Shown piece by piece: positions 43,776 through 56,504 of a stretch of DNA of 64,000 bases. The DNA comes from Ectocarpus siliculosus. Taxonomy: Eukaryota; Sar; Phaeophyceae; Ectocarpales; Ectocarpaceae. The DNA lies in assembly GCA_000310025.1 (NCBI GenBank), contig FN649735.1, forward strand, positions 3,320,028 through 3,384,027. Reading direction: 5' to 3'. A program made the translations under genes and the position numbers. Every line of letters begins with the position of its first letter. The stretch's first letter is position 1. The notes beneath the pieces are model-generated. The model did not search any database. It was not told where the DNA came from and saw only the letters and a program-made list of their open reading frames with translations.

Positions 43776-45085
43776 CATATTCTGAAGCTTTAGCTTCAGT
43801 TTCATCTTTCAATATCCGTGGGTTGGTGAAACTTTTATTCGAATAGCCCACCCCTTGCCCGACCCCGTCTCAAATGCCGATCTCAAGCTACAGTGTAAAT
43901 CTCGTGGCGCCCGAAGTATGGTTCGGCAGGCAATCGCAAACCATTACCCCTCCCCGTGTTTCAGCAGCTTCCACATGCTGTGGCCGACACGACTCGGCAT
44001 GGACTGTTCCTTGTCTGGGTCGCCATGGGAACGGCCGGTTGAACAGCGAAAGAGGGTCCTGCATGCTGCGCGCCACAATCTTTTTTTTTTTTTGTGATTT
44101 TCTTCGTGAGTGACCATGCGCTGTTGCTGAATTGCTTCAGTCTCTCTCGCTTTGGGCTGCACGCGTTGCTCGCGTAGGCGTTGCTCGCGTAGTAGGTGAT
44201 GCGCGTCACTTACTTTTCGCCTGTTGGAACAGCAACACAACAGTTGAAGAGACAGACAACAGCAGGCCTTTTTTTTCTGTTGCTGCATATGCATGGGTGG
44301 TATGTATCGCACATTATAAGCGGTATATGCATGTGGTGTGGAATACATCGTATAAGCGTGTTACCTTTTTGGAGTCACTGCGTAGTCAGTCGTAACTTGA
44401 GGCATAAGGTAGATGGCAGTACAATCTTATTTACGAAAGTGAGGTGTGTGGCAACGGACAGTTCCCTCCTTCGTGCACCGGTGCACATCTATCGCGGACG
44501 GACTTGATACTACTGTAGTTCGTCCGTGTACAGCAGTGGTCATGTTCTTTTTTGTTCTCACTTCGTCACAGGAGATGAAAGTCCGCACTGTTCTTTAGTT
44601 GTGTTGCTGAGAGCCCACATCGGATACCGCCGTCCGTTACACATGTCTGACAGCCTGCGGTGGGCCAAAGGGACGAGAGTGAGTGGGTGTCTTTTCGAGA
44701 GTGGATCCCTTGTCTGCTCTCCGCTCTCTTCTTTGTTGTCTACCTACAGTACTTGTCTCTCTCTCGCCTTTCGCCGGTTGGTGGGGTCCCAACAACATCG
44801 AACTACATCGACCGCAGGTGGTTTCGCTTCTTGCTCAGTAAGAGCCTACCCGTGCACCCGGCTGCTGCATGTGAGGCGATTTGCGCTACCTGTTTATGTC
44901 AAGCGATGGGCTTGGGCCCTACTTAATACTGGCCATGCAGTGCTAAATGACATATTCCAACGGCCCAGAGCGAGCAACGAACAGGTTGGGTTTTCTATGC
45001 TTCTTTTGCCTCCTCCCCCAAGCCCGTCGCGCCTGGCTCACTTGTTGTCTTGATCTTTTTCGTTGTTCATGCTTTGTTTTTTTGG
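43776..45085 (+). repeat. ~1.2-kb tandem repeat, unit 1 (complete)
   Basis: Non-coding unit with landmarks in fixed order: TATGGTTCGG, GAACGGCCGGTTGAACAGCG, AGAGGGTCCTGC, a poly-T tract, GGCTGCACGCGTTGCTCGCG, CATGGGTGGTATG, AGCCTGCGGTGGGCC, GGGTCCCAACAACATCGAAC, CCGGCTGCTGCATG, CTATGCT, GCTTTGTTTTTTTGGGG. Unit 2 starts directly after. No ORF is conserved between units. Confidence 0.85.
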
Positions 45086-45518
45086 GGCTACAGTGCAAAC
45101 CTCGTGGCGCCTCAAGTATGGTTCGGTAGGGAATCACAAACCATGTCCCCTCCCCGAGTTTGAGCAGCTTGCCCCTCCTGTGGCCGACATGACTCGGCCT
45201 TGACTGTCCGTTGTCTGTTTCGCCATGGGAACGGCCGGTTGAACAGCGAAAGAGGGTCCTGCGTGCTGCGCGCCGCAACTTTGTTTTGTTTTCGTTTGTG
45301 ATTTTCTTCCTGAGTGAACGTTGTACACATGCGGTTGCTGCTGTTATGCTCGGAATATGCTGCAAAGGTCGTAAGGTTATCGTCTCTGCGCTTGGGCTGC
45401 ACGCTGTGCTCGCGTAGGAGATGCGCTTTCCTCATTTTTTTCTCTATGCCAATATCCATGAACAAAAACAACGACAGCACGGTTGAAGATACAGACAACA
45501 ACCGACGGTCCGCCTTCG
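45086..45518 (+). repeat. ~1.2-kb tandem repeat, unit 2, 5' part
   Basis: Same landmarks as the first third of unit 1, up to the T-run after CCGCCTTCG, where the retroelement at 45519-48205 is inserted. The 3' part resumes at about 48206. Confidence 0.85.
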
Positions 45519-48205
45519 TTTTTTTTTTTTTTTCTTAATATGACACAACGAATCCATCTCTATCATAGAAAAGAGTCGGAGACAGATTACCAATGAATTC
45601 ATAACGTCAGAAAGTACCTGTATGTCTACGATTTCCCAGACAGCATATAGGGACATCTCCCCTGCGGGTAGCAGGCTCAACAAAACAGTTTGGTAGCTGT
45701 CTTGTGTGTCTCATACTCCATACTCATAGGAGTATATGTTATGTTGGGAAGGTGCAGAAGAAATGTGTTAGGTACTGTTGGGCAGTCGGGCGTTTCGTGT
45801 GGCACTCTTTTAGTCGTAGGGCATGCAATCTCCCTCAGTTTCCAAACGTATTTTCAATGTGGTACGCGTATGTACCGGGTATGCATATGTGCGGACACAT
45901 TTCGGAGTATGTGCGGACACACGGGAGTGGTCTCACCATTTTCTTACCGTTTTGTGTAATTTCGTGTCGGTAAATGTGCAAATGGCACGGGAGAACATTC
46001 TCTCATTATTGCCTCCTGACGTGGTCGCCGATAGAAGCGTGTGGTTGAGGTTTCATCGCCGGCATGTGGGTGTGTGTTCAATGCAGTGGGTATGGTTACC
46101 TATCTCGCCCGTTTGTAGGCAGAAGGTATGGCTACCTCTCCCATTAGTAGGCAGCGCGGACCACAAGTAAAGACAGGGTCTATCATTTCATGCATGCTAC
46201 ATCATTTGTATTTGGTATGGGAGGAATGAGAGGTTGTTCTAGTTTGTATGCAATTTCGACGGTGTATGGGCAGGGGGAGTACTCCCTGTGTCCGTGTTGT
46301 GCCCAGATGTTGTCGCATCAGTTGGCAGCATGTGTCATGGACAGGTAGACGTGGAAGGGCGGCGACAGGTGAAGGCAGCAACAGTATGTTGTGCATGGTG
46401 GCATGTTGGGCTTGTACATAGCGCAGTCCATCCTTCGACCACACACAAAGGGGCGCAGTCCATCCTTCGACCACACATGAAAGAGTTTGTTCGTACCTGT
46501 GGGGATTTTTCGGAGTCCTGGGTCAGCCAAGAGCAGCAGCAAGAAGCAGACGCAGTGCAGTATACTACTACATACAGCTTTACAGTCCGTCCTCCTCAAG
46601 TCCTATCGGAGATGATTAGTATCGCACAACGGCTGGATCCGAAATGCCGGCTAGCTCCGCAATCCAAGAGAGGTGGGTGGCTGAGCTAAAAACGGAATGA
46701 CTACATGCGCGCTCCTCTCAGCAGATAGATGTGGTTGGCTGGCTCTTTGAAGTGCAGATTTCTGGTTCAGCGGAATTTGTCCGAATTCCCAATTTTTCCG
46801 TTGTCACCTGGGTGTATGGGAATTTTTCATGAAAGGTGCACAGAAATCGATTATCCTAATTGCAAGGGACACGTTTCATTTTCAGTGTTCCCCCTTGCGG
46901 TTTCGACGGTCAAATATGCGGTTGCCCACACATTTTCGCATCGCTATAAGCTACAAGTATGAAGCTGCTAGTGAAGTATGTGTGTGCAGGTTTGGTAGCG
47001 CAAAAAGCAATTTAAACGGGATTTTACGTCGTCATTAATTACATACCAGCGTTCTTATTTATCACATAGACATTACGGTGTACGAACATAAAATAACAAC
47101 ACTTCAGGAATTGGTGAACGAACGAATGAAACACTTCCTAGTAAAGAAAAACATAATCAAAACAAAAACAACACATGATAGCACGCAAGCTAATCTAACA
47201 AGAAAAGTCCTTCGTATCTATTTGCTTCCAAATACCCAGCTCCACTTTCTTCCATATGAATTCCGCACCGTAGGTGCATTTATACCCACAATGTTTGCAG
47301 TCACTGGCGAGGTACGAAAAAGTGTACACATGCAATTGGGTAAAGTATAAGTATTACGTATGAGTCGACTAGAATAGTAACGTGCAAGCATGTCAGCCAT
47401 CAATCTGGTTGTGGCAGCTTGACAAAATCGAATATCAGTACATCTAATAGCAAATCGGCATATTTGACGGTGTAACGTCGACATTTTACACCTAGTAGAT
47501 AACACTGTTTCCCAATGCGGAAATGCCCGATGTTGCTTCAGCGTAGTCATATGTTGGCACTTATTATACATACCAATACAAGTCTTACCAGGAATGTCTT
47601 GCCCTATTTGCATATCCAGAAAGTGTGCTGATTCCCCACACTGTTCTAGCGTAATGCGAACGGGGTTTTCTATCTCATCACCATCCATATCTAGCACCAT
47701 TGTTGGGTACATACCACCATATTGATTACCCTCCTTATGTAATATCTTCAAATGTTGGTCCAGTCTGGTTACGATATCGCACTGTAAATATGTCATCTAT
47801 ATACCGTTTTGTACCAATGCTATACTGCTCAATAATTCAAATGGATACAACGGTGTAGTCCCAGCTTGTTTAGCAATTAAATACTCCACCATTTCCTTAA
47901 AAAAAATCGAATTCATGCATAAACGCAAAAATATTCGCTAGTTCGGGAGCTGGTGCCGTTCCCATAAAGATACCAGAGGCTTGTTGGTACATGCCGTTCT
48001 CAAATTGTACAAATCCTTCATCCAAAATAAAATCTATCAATTTACAGACCCGTTCCCATCCAATGTGATTCGGTCGACCTCTACTAGACGTTACGTTGCT
48101 CGGGTTTTCCTTCGACCAGCCAATGTCTCTAACAAATGGTGTCTTATTATCAGGCCCAATACCCCGTCTCAACTGCATAGATTTAAACCCTTTTTATCTT
48201 CTTGC
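45519..48205 (-). mobile_element. 2.7-kb poly-A retroelement inserted in unit 2
   Basis: On the minus strand it ends in ATATTAAG and a 15-base A run at 45519, the mark of target-primed retroposition, and carries a reverse transcriptase near its other end. The insertion sits in the T-run that units 1 and 3 have at the same place. Beyond about 48206 the repeat resumes (GCTGCAATGGATGGG versus GCTGCATGCATGGATGGG in unit 3). A target duplication could not be resolved because of the T-run. The part from 45600 to 47200 shows no coding sequence. Confidence 0.7.
47218..48178 (-). pseudogene. Degenerate reverse transcriptase
   Basis: Two minus-strand frames (47897-48178 and 47218-47796) plus a short bridge. 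The first has FVQFENGMYQQASGIFMGTA and PELANIFAFMHEFDFF, the RT palm region upstream of the catalytic loop. The catalytic YIDDI is encoded at 47788-47803. The second has GGMYPTMVLDMDGDEI and HFLDMQIGQ, matching the F-L-D motif after the active site. At least two indels (one in a T8 run near 47895) break the frame. The GIxMGT...AN...E, YIDD and FLDxxI combination resembles Penelope-like and related poly-A retroelements; the clade is uncertain and no endonuclease was found. Confidence 0.7.
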
Positions 48206-49085
48206 TGCAATGGATGGGTGATAAAGCATCTGAACCGTGTTGCTGCCTTACCTTGTGTGCTGCGTAGTCGTAATTTGAGCGATAAGGGGTAGATGGCAGC
48301 ACAATCGTTTTTGCGTAGTGAGGTTTGACAACTGGTCGTTCGTGTAGCGTTGCGCGTCTATCGCGACGGCAAGCAAGCGTGTTGAGATAATAATAGTTCG
48401 TCCGTAGTGCGTATACAGTAGTCGTCATTTTGTTGTAGCTTCATAAATCATACCAAAAATAAATGATGAAAGAGAGTCTCCACAGTTCGGAAACGTCGAC
48501 TATATTTGTTATGTTTGTTGCTGCTGAGCGGACGTCGGATGTCGCCGTTCGTTGCAGCCTGCGGTGGGCCACAGGGACGAGAGTGAGTGTCTTCTCGAGA
48601 GTTAATTGATGCCTTCTCGACGCTCTCTTCTTTTGGTCTTTGGTCTGTACAGTAGTACCTGTCTCTCTCTCGCCCATCGCCGTTGGGGTCCCAACAACAT
48701 CGAACGTCAACCGCAATCGTTTTGCTTCTTGCTGAGTAAGAGGCTAACCGTGTCCCCGGCTGCTGCATGTGAGGCGATGGGCGCTGCCTCTTTGCTTGAA
48801 GCAATGGGCATGTCCCCTACTGTTTGCTGCATGCAGTGCTATGTGACAGCTTCCAGCGGTTCAGAGCGGCGACGGTGGCTTTTCTATGCTCTCTTTTGCC
48901 ACCTCCCTGAAGCCTGTCGCGTCTGGCTCACTTGTCTTTGTTCTCCCTTCTTTCTATAATTATTTTTCATGCTTTGTTTTTTGGGGTCCGCCGGTCACCC
49001 ACCCACCCATTAGTTCAGTTTTAGTTTTTTTACTTGCCATGTCTGTGACTGGGCCCCGCAAGTTTCGCAATTAATTCTGAAGCTT
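48206..49085 (+). repeat. ~1.2-kb tandem repeat, unit 2, 3' part
   Basis: Resumes with ATGGATGGGTGATA and carries the landmarks TTGCTGCCTTACCTTG, AGCCTGCGGTGGGCC, GGGTCCCAACAACATCGAAC and GCTTTGTTTTTTGGGG in order. Confidence 0.85.
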
Positions 49086-50370
49086 TTCTGAAGCTAATTG
49101 AAACAGTCTCATCGTTCGATATCCGTTCGGTGGGGAATCAATCGCAAATCATGACCCGTCCCCGAGTTTGAGCAGCTTCCGCCTCCTATGGCCGGCAAGA
49201 GTCGGCCTTCACTGTACCTTGTCTGTTTCGCCGTGGGAACGGCCGGTTGAACTGCGAAAGAGGGTCCTGCGTGCTGCGCGCCACACCTTTTTTTTTGCGT
49301 TTGTTTGTGATTTTCTTCCTGAGTGACCATTGTACACATACATTCATTGCTGCTGTGCTGCTGTACACATACATGCGGTTGCTGCAGTATACACTCGGAA
49401 TGTGCTGCAAAGGTCGTAAGGTTGTCGTCTCTGTTGTTTTTGGCTGCACGCGTTGCTCGCGTAGGCGATGCGCGTCTCCTACCTTTTCCAATGTCGTTAC
49501 CTATCAAGAGCAACGGCAGCACAGTTGAAGAGACAAACAACAACATACGGTCCGCCTTCGTTTTTTTTTGTTTTGCTGCATGCATGGATGGGTGGTATGC
49601 ATCGGTATAAGCGTGCTGCTGCCTTACCTTGAGTCTGCTGCGTAGTCTTAATTTCAGCGATAAGGTATTGTAGATTGCAGCGCAATCTTATTTACTACGT
49701 AGTGAGGTATGATAACCAACAGTCTTGCTCCTTCGTGCAGTGGTGCGCATCCATCGCGGACGGCAAGCGTATTGAGATAACAGTTCGTCCGTGGTGCTAT
49801 GTAGTCATGTTCTCTTTAGTTCTCACTTCCTACAACAAGATAGTCCACAGTTCGCACACGGCGACGATATTTGTTTGTTATGTTTGTTTGTTGTTGCTGA
49901 GCCGACATCGGATATCACCGTTCGATACTCTATGTGACATCATGTCTGACAGCCTGCGGTGAGCCAGAGGGACACGAGTGAGTGTCCTCTCGAGAGTTAA
50001 TGCCTTGTCTTCTCTCCGCTCTATTTTTCAAGTCTACCACTCTCTCTCTCTCTCTCGCCTTTCGCCGGTGGGGTCCCAACAACATCGAACGTCAACCAAC
50101 CGCAGTCGTTTTGCTTCTTGCCGTGTAAGAGGCTACCCGTGCATCCGGCTGCTGCATGAGAAGCGATGGGCGTTATGCCAAGCAATGGACTTGGGCCCTA
50201 CCTAACGTTTGCGCATATGCAGTGCTTTGTGAGAGTTTCCAGCGGTCCAGAGCGAGCGGCGACCGTGGTTTTTCTATGCTCTCTTTTGCCTTCTCCCTGA
50301 AGCCTGTCGCGCCTGGCTCTGTTGTTCTCGCTTCTTTCGTTCTTATTTATGCTTTGTTTTTTGGGGTCCC
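49086..50370 (+). repeat. ~1.2-kb tandem repeat, unit 3 (complete)
   Basis: All landmarks of unit 1 in order, uninterrupted. Starts with TTCTGAAGCTT-type sequence also found just before unit 1. Confidence 0.85.
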
Positions 50371-53300
50371 CCGGTTCCCCCGTGTGCTCATCGGGCGTCT
50401 TCTTGGTGCCTACCCTGATTGTTACCCGCTGAAAAATCGAAAGCTTCAGACACGCAACGCGACGATACTCGTCGAGTTGCCATACACAATAGAGACCATG
50501 CACCGAAATGGATGTGGTATATGTATCTGCCCCATCACCACCGAAAAATATAGATATGTCGTAGTCTATGTGTGAGGAGAAAGATAACATCTCTTCTTTC
50601 TCGACCATTCCGGCCAGCAACTACCACACGCATGTATATGTTGCTGTGGTATGCATGTCAGGAAGGCAAAAACCCACAGGCAGTAAGCACTCGTCCCGCA
50701 GCAGTAGTACTGATGCTATACTGCTGTATGATCTGCCAGAGGAAACAAAAGAGGACGCCCGACGGGGTGGCGGTGGAAGGTATTTACCCCTCGATGGATG
50801 CACGCTATTGACTACTGATCTGGTTCCGAACCGTATGCATAGTATGTTCCGCAGTACACCTTGTACACAGAATCTTTAGTTACTATCCGGCCGCAACCCC
50901 CTCCCCCACTTGGCGCCGGGATCGAAAGGGAGACTCACTACAGCAGTAGGGTGCTTGGTGTCATGTCATACGGAGACGTGCTTGCTTGGTTGTCGCGTTT
51001 GGCGAAGGTGAGGTGCACCACGTCAGCAGCTTATTGCCGAATCTATTAATGGCCTGCACTGTCAATAAACCGGGCCGTAATTGGTGGAGTCATCGTAGAT
51101 ATCGGAGACCCGACTTTCTGCCCTCGCTAGCGCTGAACGCACGCCGCTCCGAGAGCGCGCGGCACGGCCGGAGGGCCCTCGCAACACAGGGCTATACGTA
51201 GGTGCAAGTCCCACTGTGTGGCGAGGTCTACGGGTGGAGAAACTGCAAAAACAAAAGGCTCTAGGCTCACGAGAGCATCAGGATTGCAAATTCTGTAATC
51301 TCGTGAGCTCTCAGCCCCGAGGAAATCCGTCTATTGGTCTATAGCGCACTCCTCTCTGTTTGATGCTGCTGTTTCTGCTGCTGCAATCCTTCGTCGGAAA
51401 TTTTGTTGATTTCCCCTCCCATGTTTGCGCGACCTGCTTAATACAATGGTTTTGCTGAAGGGCTCGCTGCCATGGAGGAGTACGACGAGTGCTTCGATGC
51501 TTCCGGCCCGCAGCCCTTTCGGCAGCACAAAACACGGCGGTTACAAACACCTTAGGAGGAGGGCTTGGAGAACCGCCTGTGGCTGAACCACTTGCACCGG
51601 TCGTAGCCTCACCCCCTGAAGGAGCTATGCCACTAGCACCGCTGGCATGTGACCCCGTGGCAGTGCTTCCCGCCGCCGAGCGTGAGCGAGAGAGAGGGGG
51701 AGGGGTGCCAGAGGGGGAGGTACGTACCTGTTGCTACTGATGCCGGAACCGGGGCGGGGGGGCAGGGGTGCGCACCGTTTTGGTGCTGGTGCTGGATTCG
51801 TGGTTGGAGTTGGGGCTGGGGCGGGGGCAGGGGCAGGTATTGGGAACAAGGGCGGGGTCGTGTGGCGGTGCGAGTGCCCCGTTTCATGGGCGTTGAACAA
51901 GGGAGCGGTCGAGCGGCCGTGCGAGTAGCCTGTTTCATGGGCATTGACGTTGGCGACGCAGCACGGCAAGGCCTACAGCGCAGGTGTGCGGTCATGTAGA
52001 GTATCGCTCTATTGTTCCAATTACAGTACGCCGGACTCCTCAGCAGGGCGTCTCTCTGCAGTGATCCTTCAGTGATCTCTGCCTCTAAGTTCTCTGTTTT
52101 GTCGGTGACTCGCCGCCTGTCGCGAATCCTGTCCCCGTGCGACACACGTATATTTTCGTGCGTTGTCTCTGCAAGGTGCGGTTGTTCCTCATCGACGTAG
52201 CAAAGCAACCCCTGGGCAAGGCACGGGAATCCAGTGTTTTGATTCCCAAACTGGCACAACGGCTGATGAGGCCATTACCAACAAGGGCGATATCGAGGCG
52301 CGAAATTCTCCCTTCACTTGGAAGAAGTGTCAATCACCGACACCGCTTGGTATCCGAGGGGTGAAACGTTCAAGCGTCCCAATAATGGACCCGGTGAATA
52401 CGAAGCTCTACAGTAGTAGAGTTTGTTGTTGTTGTTGTTGTTGTTTCTCGCATTAGATCTATAGTCCACAAAAATGGGGAGCTCGTGGTCGGAAAAACCC
52501 GGCACATGAGACGCCGCGGGGAAACAAACAAAAAAATAGGGTACAAACCACTCGGAAGAGAGAAGAAAATGATAGAAAGAAAAGAACAGCTACCGCACCG
52601 GTCGAGAAAAGAGCCCTAGAAGACCGATTAAAAATTGTGCGACCTTGAAACAATGAAGGGCTGGGAGATGACCCTAGAGGAGTGTGCACAAGAATGAGGG
52701 ACGAACGACCTTAACTATGTTAGCGCTTGTATGCCTGGCTGGCAATGAACGGTGGTGTTTGTTGGTTTGGGGGTGAACAGTTGCCGCAGACGTTCCGTTG
52801 CATATGCTGTTGTTGCGCAAGTCGATTTACATGGGCATATTCGCATGTTGATATGGACGACGTAGCGAAAGTAACAGCAGCACATGTATGCGCATGTATG
52901 TGCTGTTTTTCTTCGCAAGTGGGGTGACTCCTCTAGGCCGTTTCGCTTTGTATGTATATCTTGTTTTGGGGTAGCGTGTGGCCGAAGAAGATCGTATTGT
53001 TGACTTTGTTTTTGAGGCAATTGGCCATTTGCCTTTGGATATAGAGTACAGATGTGTCGGAGGAGGACATAGCCGAGGTCATAGGGGTTTAGAACAGTCT
53101 TGAAACCATAGGCGCAAGACGCGTGCGTGAGTGGGGTTCAGGCGATTCCCTCTCGCAAATTAACGCCGCTCCGTGTTACACGCATATTATTGAAAATTGT
53201 CTCATAGGTATGATCACCGACACACACCAGAGATGGAACAAAGAGAAGGTGACAACTCGAAATAAATGCTGTGTCGTACTGGCAACATGCATGCCTTGAA

Positions 53301-53376
53301 GAAGAACGTTTGGTCATCTCACTAATGGGCACACCACCCTTGATTCCTGTGTGCCCTGCCCTGCATTGCGTTGCAG
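50371..53376. other. No gene recognised; one (GTT)n tract
   Basis: A G-rich stretch at 51690-51920 keeps several frames open on both strands by composition alone. (GTT)7 lies at 52424-52445, followed by TTCTCGCATTA, similar to the (CAA)-tail junctions at 39.2-40.0 kb. ACACAGGGCT...GTGCAAGTCCCACTGTGT at 51182-51218 could form a hairpin. Nothing else stands out. Confidence 0.35.
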
Positions 53377-53517
53377 CTCTTCCACGAGTGGAAACAGAAG
53401 CAGAATCAAGGTTCGGGGGTCAAGGAGGAGGACCTGCCTTACACGGGTGACTACAACGCCGACGGGGATCCTCGGGTGCAGCTGCTCATGTCGCAGAAGG
53501 ACCAGTCCGTCGGCTAG
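53377..53517 (+). CDS. Probable terminal exon, unknown protein
   Basis: Follows a good acceptor (TTGCGTTGCAG) and reads 46 residues to TAG: starts LFHEWKQKQNQGSGVKEEDL and ends LLMSQKDQSVG. The composition is protein-like, unlike the surrounding frames. It would be the last exon of a gene whose upstream exons were not found in the 2.5 kb before it. An AATAAA lies near 53977. Family not recognised. Confidence 0.35.
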   Translation, partial: LFHEWKQKQNQGSGVKEEDLPYTGDYNADGDPRVQLLMSQKDQSVG

Positions 53518-54489
53518 ACGTACATCGAACAAGCGCCGGAAGCGAGGCCCACCCTACCGCTGCCAGCGGCCGCAAAATTAGCGGCGGCCGCCCTTGGTAC
53601 TCAGTTCGACGTCCCTTCCTCCTGCGCGGGCGAGAGTTTCCCGCGGGCCCCCCATCTTTGCGACGTGGGTATTTTTTTTTTTATTGCGAGGAATCCTTGT
53701 GCGTTCGTCCCTACTCCACCCCGCCCACCCCTCTCTTCCCCATGCACAAACTCAACAATTGCGTCCACGCCCTCACTCGTGGACATTTCAGGAGGACAAT
53801 TTACGGCTGTTTTCGAAGCAGTCCCTGGCGCCCCCGTACTTCCGAGGAAACCCGTGCATCATGCCGCATGAGGATGCGCCCCACCACGGGCAGGCTACAC
53901 GACAACAACGACTATTATAGGACGACGCATTCATCAGGTGTGGTACTATGAAATCGCGCTGAATAGCACGGATCCAAATAAAAGGAGAGGAGGGAGGGGG
54001 GAGGGTTGGCATGTCTTTTACTAGATAGGGCAGGGTAATGAGCCGCGGGGTAGCCGACTCAATACCTTTCAGTAGTCTATGTCTGCGATGGTTTTGTGGC
54101 GGGTGCAGTCAATCATATTGAATTTATGAGTCATCAGAGTCATCCAATAACAAGAAATGTTCCTGTAACGAACGGCCGTCGGCGTACGCATTTAGCAGTC
54201 CGTAGGCGACATGAAATACCACACACCCTGGACCAATGTCAACTCTCGGTTGCTCCACACCACAAAGAGTGGCGGTGCCGATGTTGGCGATGCGGAAACC
54301 GTCCCGTCGAGAGCTTTCCGACATCGCCTCGCTGGGTTTACGTATCCTCTTCGTCGTGGAAAACTCGAGCTTTAATAATCGGTACAGGGGGTGTGGTATC
54401 TTGTGTCACCTACGGTGTACACGTCATACATATGCAAACGTTCCCCCACCGATTTGGGTTTTCGTTGGTTGCTCTTCACAGAGTGACGC

Positions 54490-55000
54490 AACAGCAATTG
54501 CAAAGCTATTCCCCGCGAGCTGTGTGTATGCAACGTCTTGTGTGGCGGGCGATCGAGGGAACGGGGCCATAGGGCCCACGGAAGCTGAGGTGGCGAGAGT
54601 TTGCAAGATGCATGCATGCGAAAAATAACACCCGCGGCCAATAAAAGAAGACCTCTTTCCCCCGTGGCACTGGTTTGTTTCCAGGTGACCCCTTCGCACA
54701 CACCAAAGCAGCAGCAATAACAAAGGTATCCGCCACGAGCTGTGTCAATGCTCCGTCTTGTGTGGTATTGATGCAGACAAAAATGTAGGACGTTCAAAAA
54801 TCGGGAGCGCGAGGGTCTGGGACAGCCTAAAAGAAACACGTTCGGATCAGTTTAGTACGTAGCAATTTCGCCCCCGGTGCAGATATGTTGGTTTTACGAC
54901 GACCGCTCCCCACACACCGAATCAACAGCAATGACGACGGCATCTGCCACGAGCTGTGTATATGGCTCTCTTCGCCTGGCAGAGCTGTCTTGCCCCTCCC
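54490..55000. repeat. ~210-bp diverged tandem repeat, three copies
   Basis: Copies centred on CGCGAGCTGTGTGTATG (54515), GCCACGAGCTGTGTCAATG (54732) and GCCACGAGCTGTGTATATG (54945), each preceded by a CA- and CAGCAAT-rich stretch. The 213-217 bp spacing is regular though the copies are diverged. Confidence 0.6.
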
Positions 55001-55889
55001 AGCGGCGTTGCGTTTAGGAGTGCTTCTCCTGCTGTTCCAACTGCGACACTGCGTGTGTCTGTGGGAGATCTACGTTTGATTTGGCTTGCATTTCCTCTAC
55101 AACGCCCCGGGGATCGGGGTGAGTATCTCCTACAAATGCCGGTGAAACACGGCCATCTGCTATCGGAGCACGACCTAACTGGTGCGGTGAAGAGTGCCCA
55201 ATCTTTCTTCTTCTTCACAAGCCAGCAGATCGTAAATCCGTGCTCTATTGGCCTCGTTCTAGATGAAAAGGAGCTACATTTGGCGGTCGCTTATAGAAAC
55301 TTGGGCTCCTGGTAGATAGAGCTTGTTTTCCCCTCCTGGACGGAGGGAGAAGAACTGTCGCGCTTCGCGCTCCGCGGCTCATTACAACAACCCGCTGTAA
55401 AACCCCACGGTTTGAAGCAAGAATGTTTTCATTGGGGACCATTACACATCAATTCGTATACCTTGCGCATCTTCTATCCTGCCCCCTGAAGTAGGGTAGG
55501 TGGTGGTTGTGTCGTCCATCATGGTTGTATGCAGTCCAACTCTATTTCGCGAGCACTGCGACAACGCTGGGTTGTTCTTTGGATACTTCCGACCCCCATT
55601 CATTAGAGTGACCTTTGCCAGTGTGGTGCCAATGGAAGGAATTCATAATGCTTGTTAATGCTGATTTGTCGTTCCAATCACTTTTCGTGTCATGTCGACC
55701 AAAGGTAAATGGTTCTTGGTAATTTATAACAATAGATATAGTTTCCCGACCTAAGGGGAGGGTTCGGGGGTCCCCAAAAATCTTTTATCACCCCCGCGGG
55801 GTCGACTATTGCTCAAACGCCTATGGAAAACCAGCGGATGATAAATCTACTTCCATTTCCCCGCTCTTAGTCGTGTCTACTGTTGGCAG

Positions 55890-56447
55890 ATGGACGTGCC
55901 TATGCAGGTTGAGCCCACGGCCTCTACGTTCCTTCCACCGGCACCACCAGTCCCGGCTGAGGCAGCCGCGGAACCAGTAACTACGCCGCCGACCCCACCT
56001 GTCCCGCCGTGTGAGAATTCCCTATTTTTTTTCATCGTTTGGGATTCCCCGCTACCCCCACCTCCCCGCCGAGCGTTGAGCTTACCGTGCATGTACATGT
56101 TGATAGCGGGCAATCTCGACCGACCCGCCCCGTGAACGTAGTCACTTCAAGTGTAGACGTTTCTGGAGACTTGCTGAAAACCTTGTTTTTACATGATACC
56201 TAGGCAAATCAAAGCCCCTTGTCGTGTGGTTATGAGTCGTGTACCTGGTGACTACGCTGAGCATGACTTGTTTGCACCACCTTGGAATCTAAAATTTTCG
56301 AGGCAAACCCGCCCAGGGTAGGACGAAGTGAAATTTATACACCGAGGCGTACTGCCCCCCCGCCTGATATTAAGGTGTACGCAGATAGGCAGGGTTTCGT
56401 GCATCCTACAAAGGTTACCGCACGCAAGAGAGACAGCGTGCACGCAC

Positions 56448-56504
<57 letters not shown>

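Noticed and set aside
51130-51240. Possible structured RNA or group II intron-like segment (GTGCAAGTCCC)
   Set aside because: The surrounding sequence lacks a domain V-like hairpin or any other diagnostic element; a single short hairpin is not enough.
51489-52259. Open frames on both strands in a G/C-rich block
   Set aside because: Low-complexity Pro/Gly composition, no splice-consistent neighbours, no domain.
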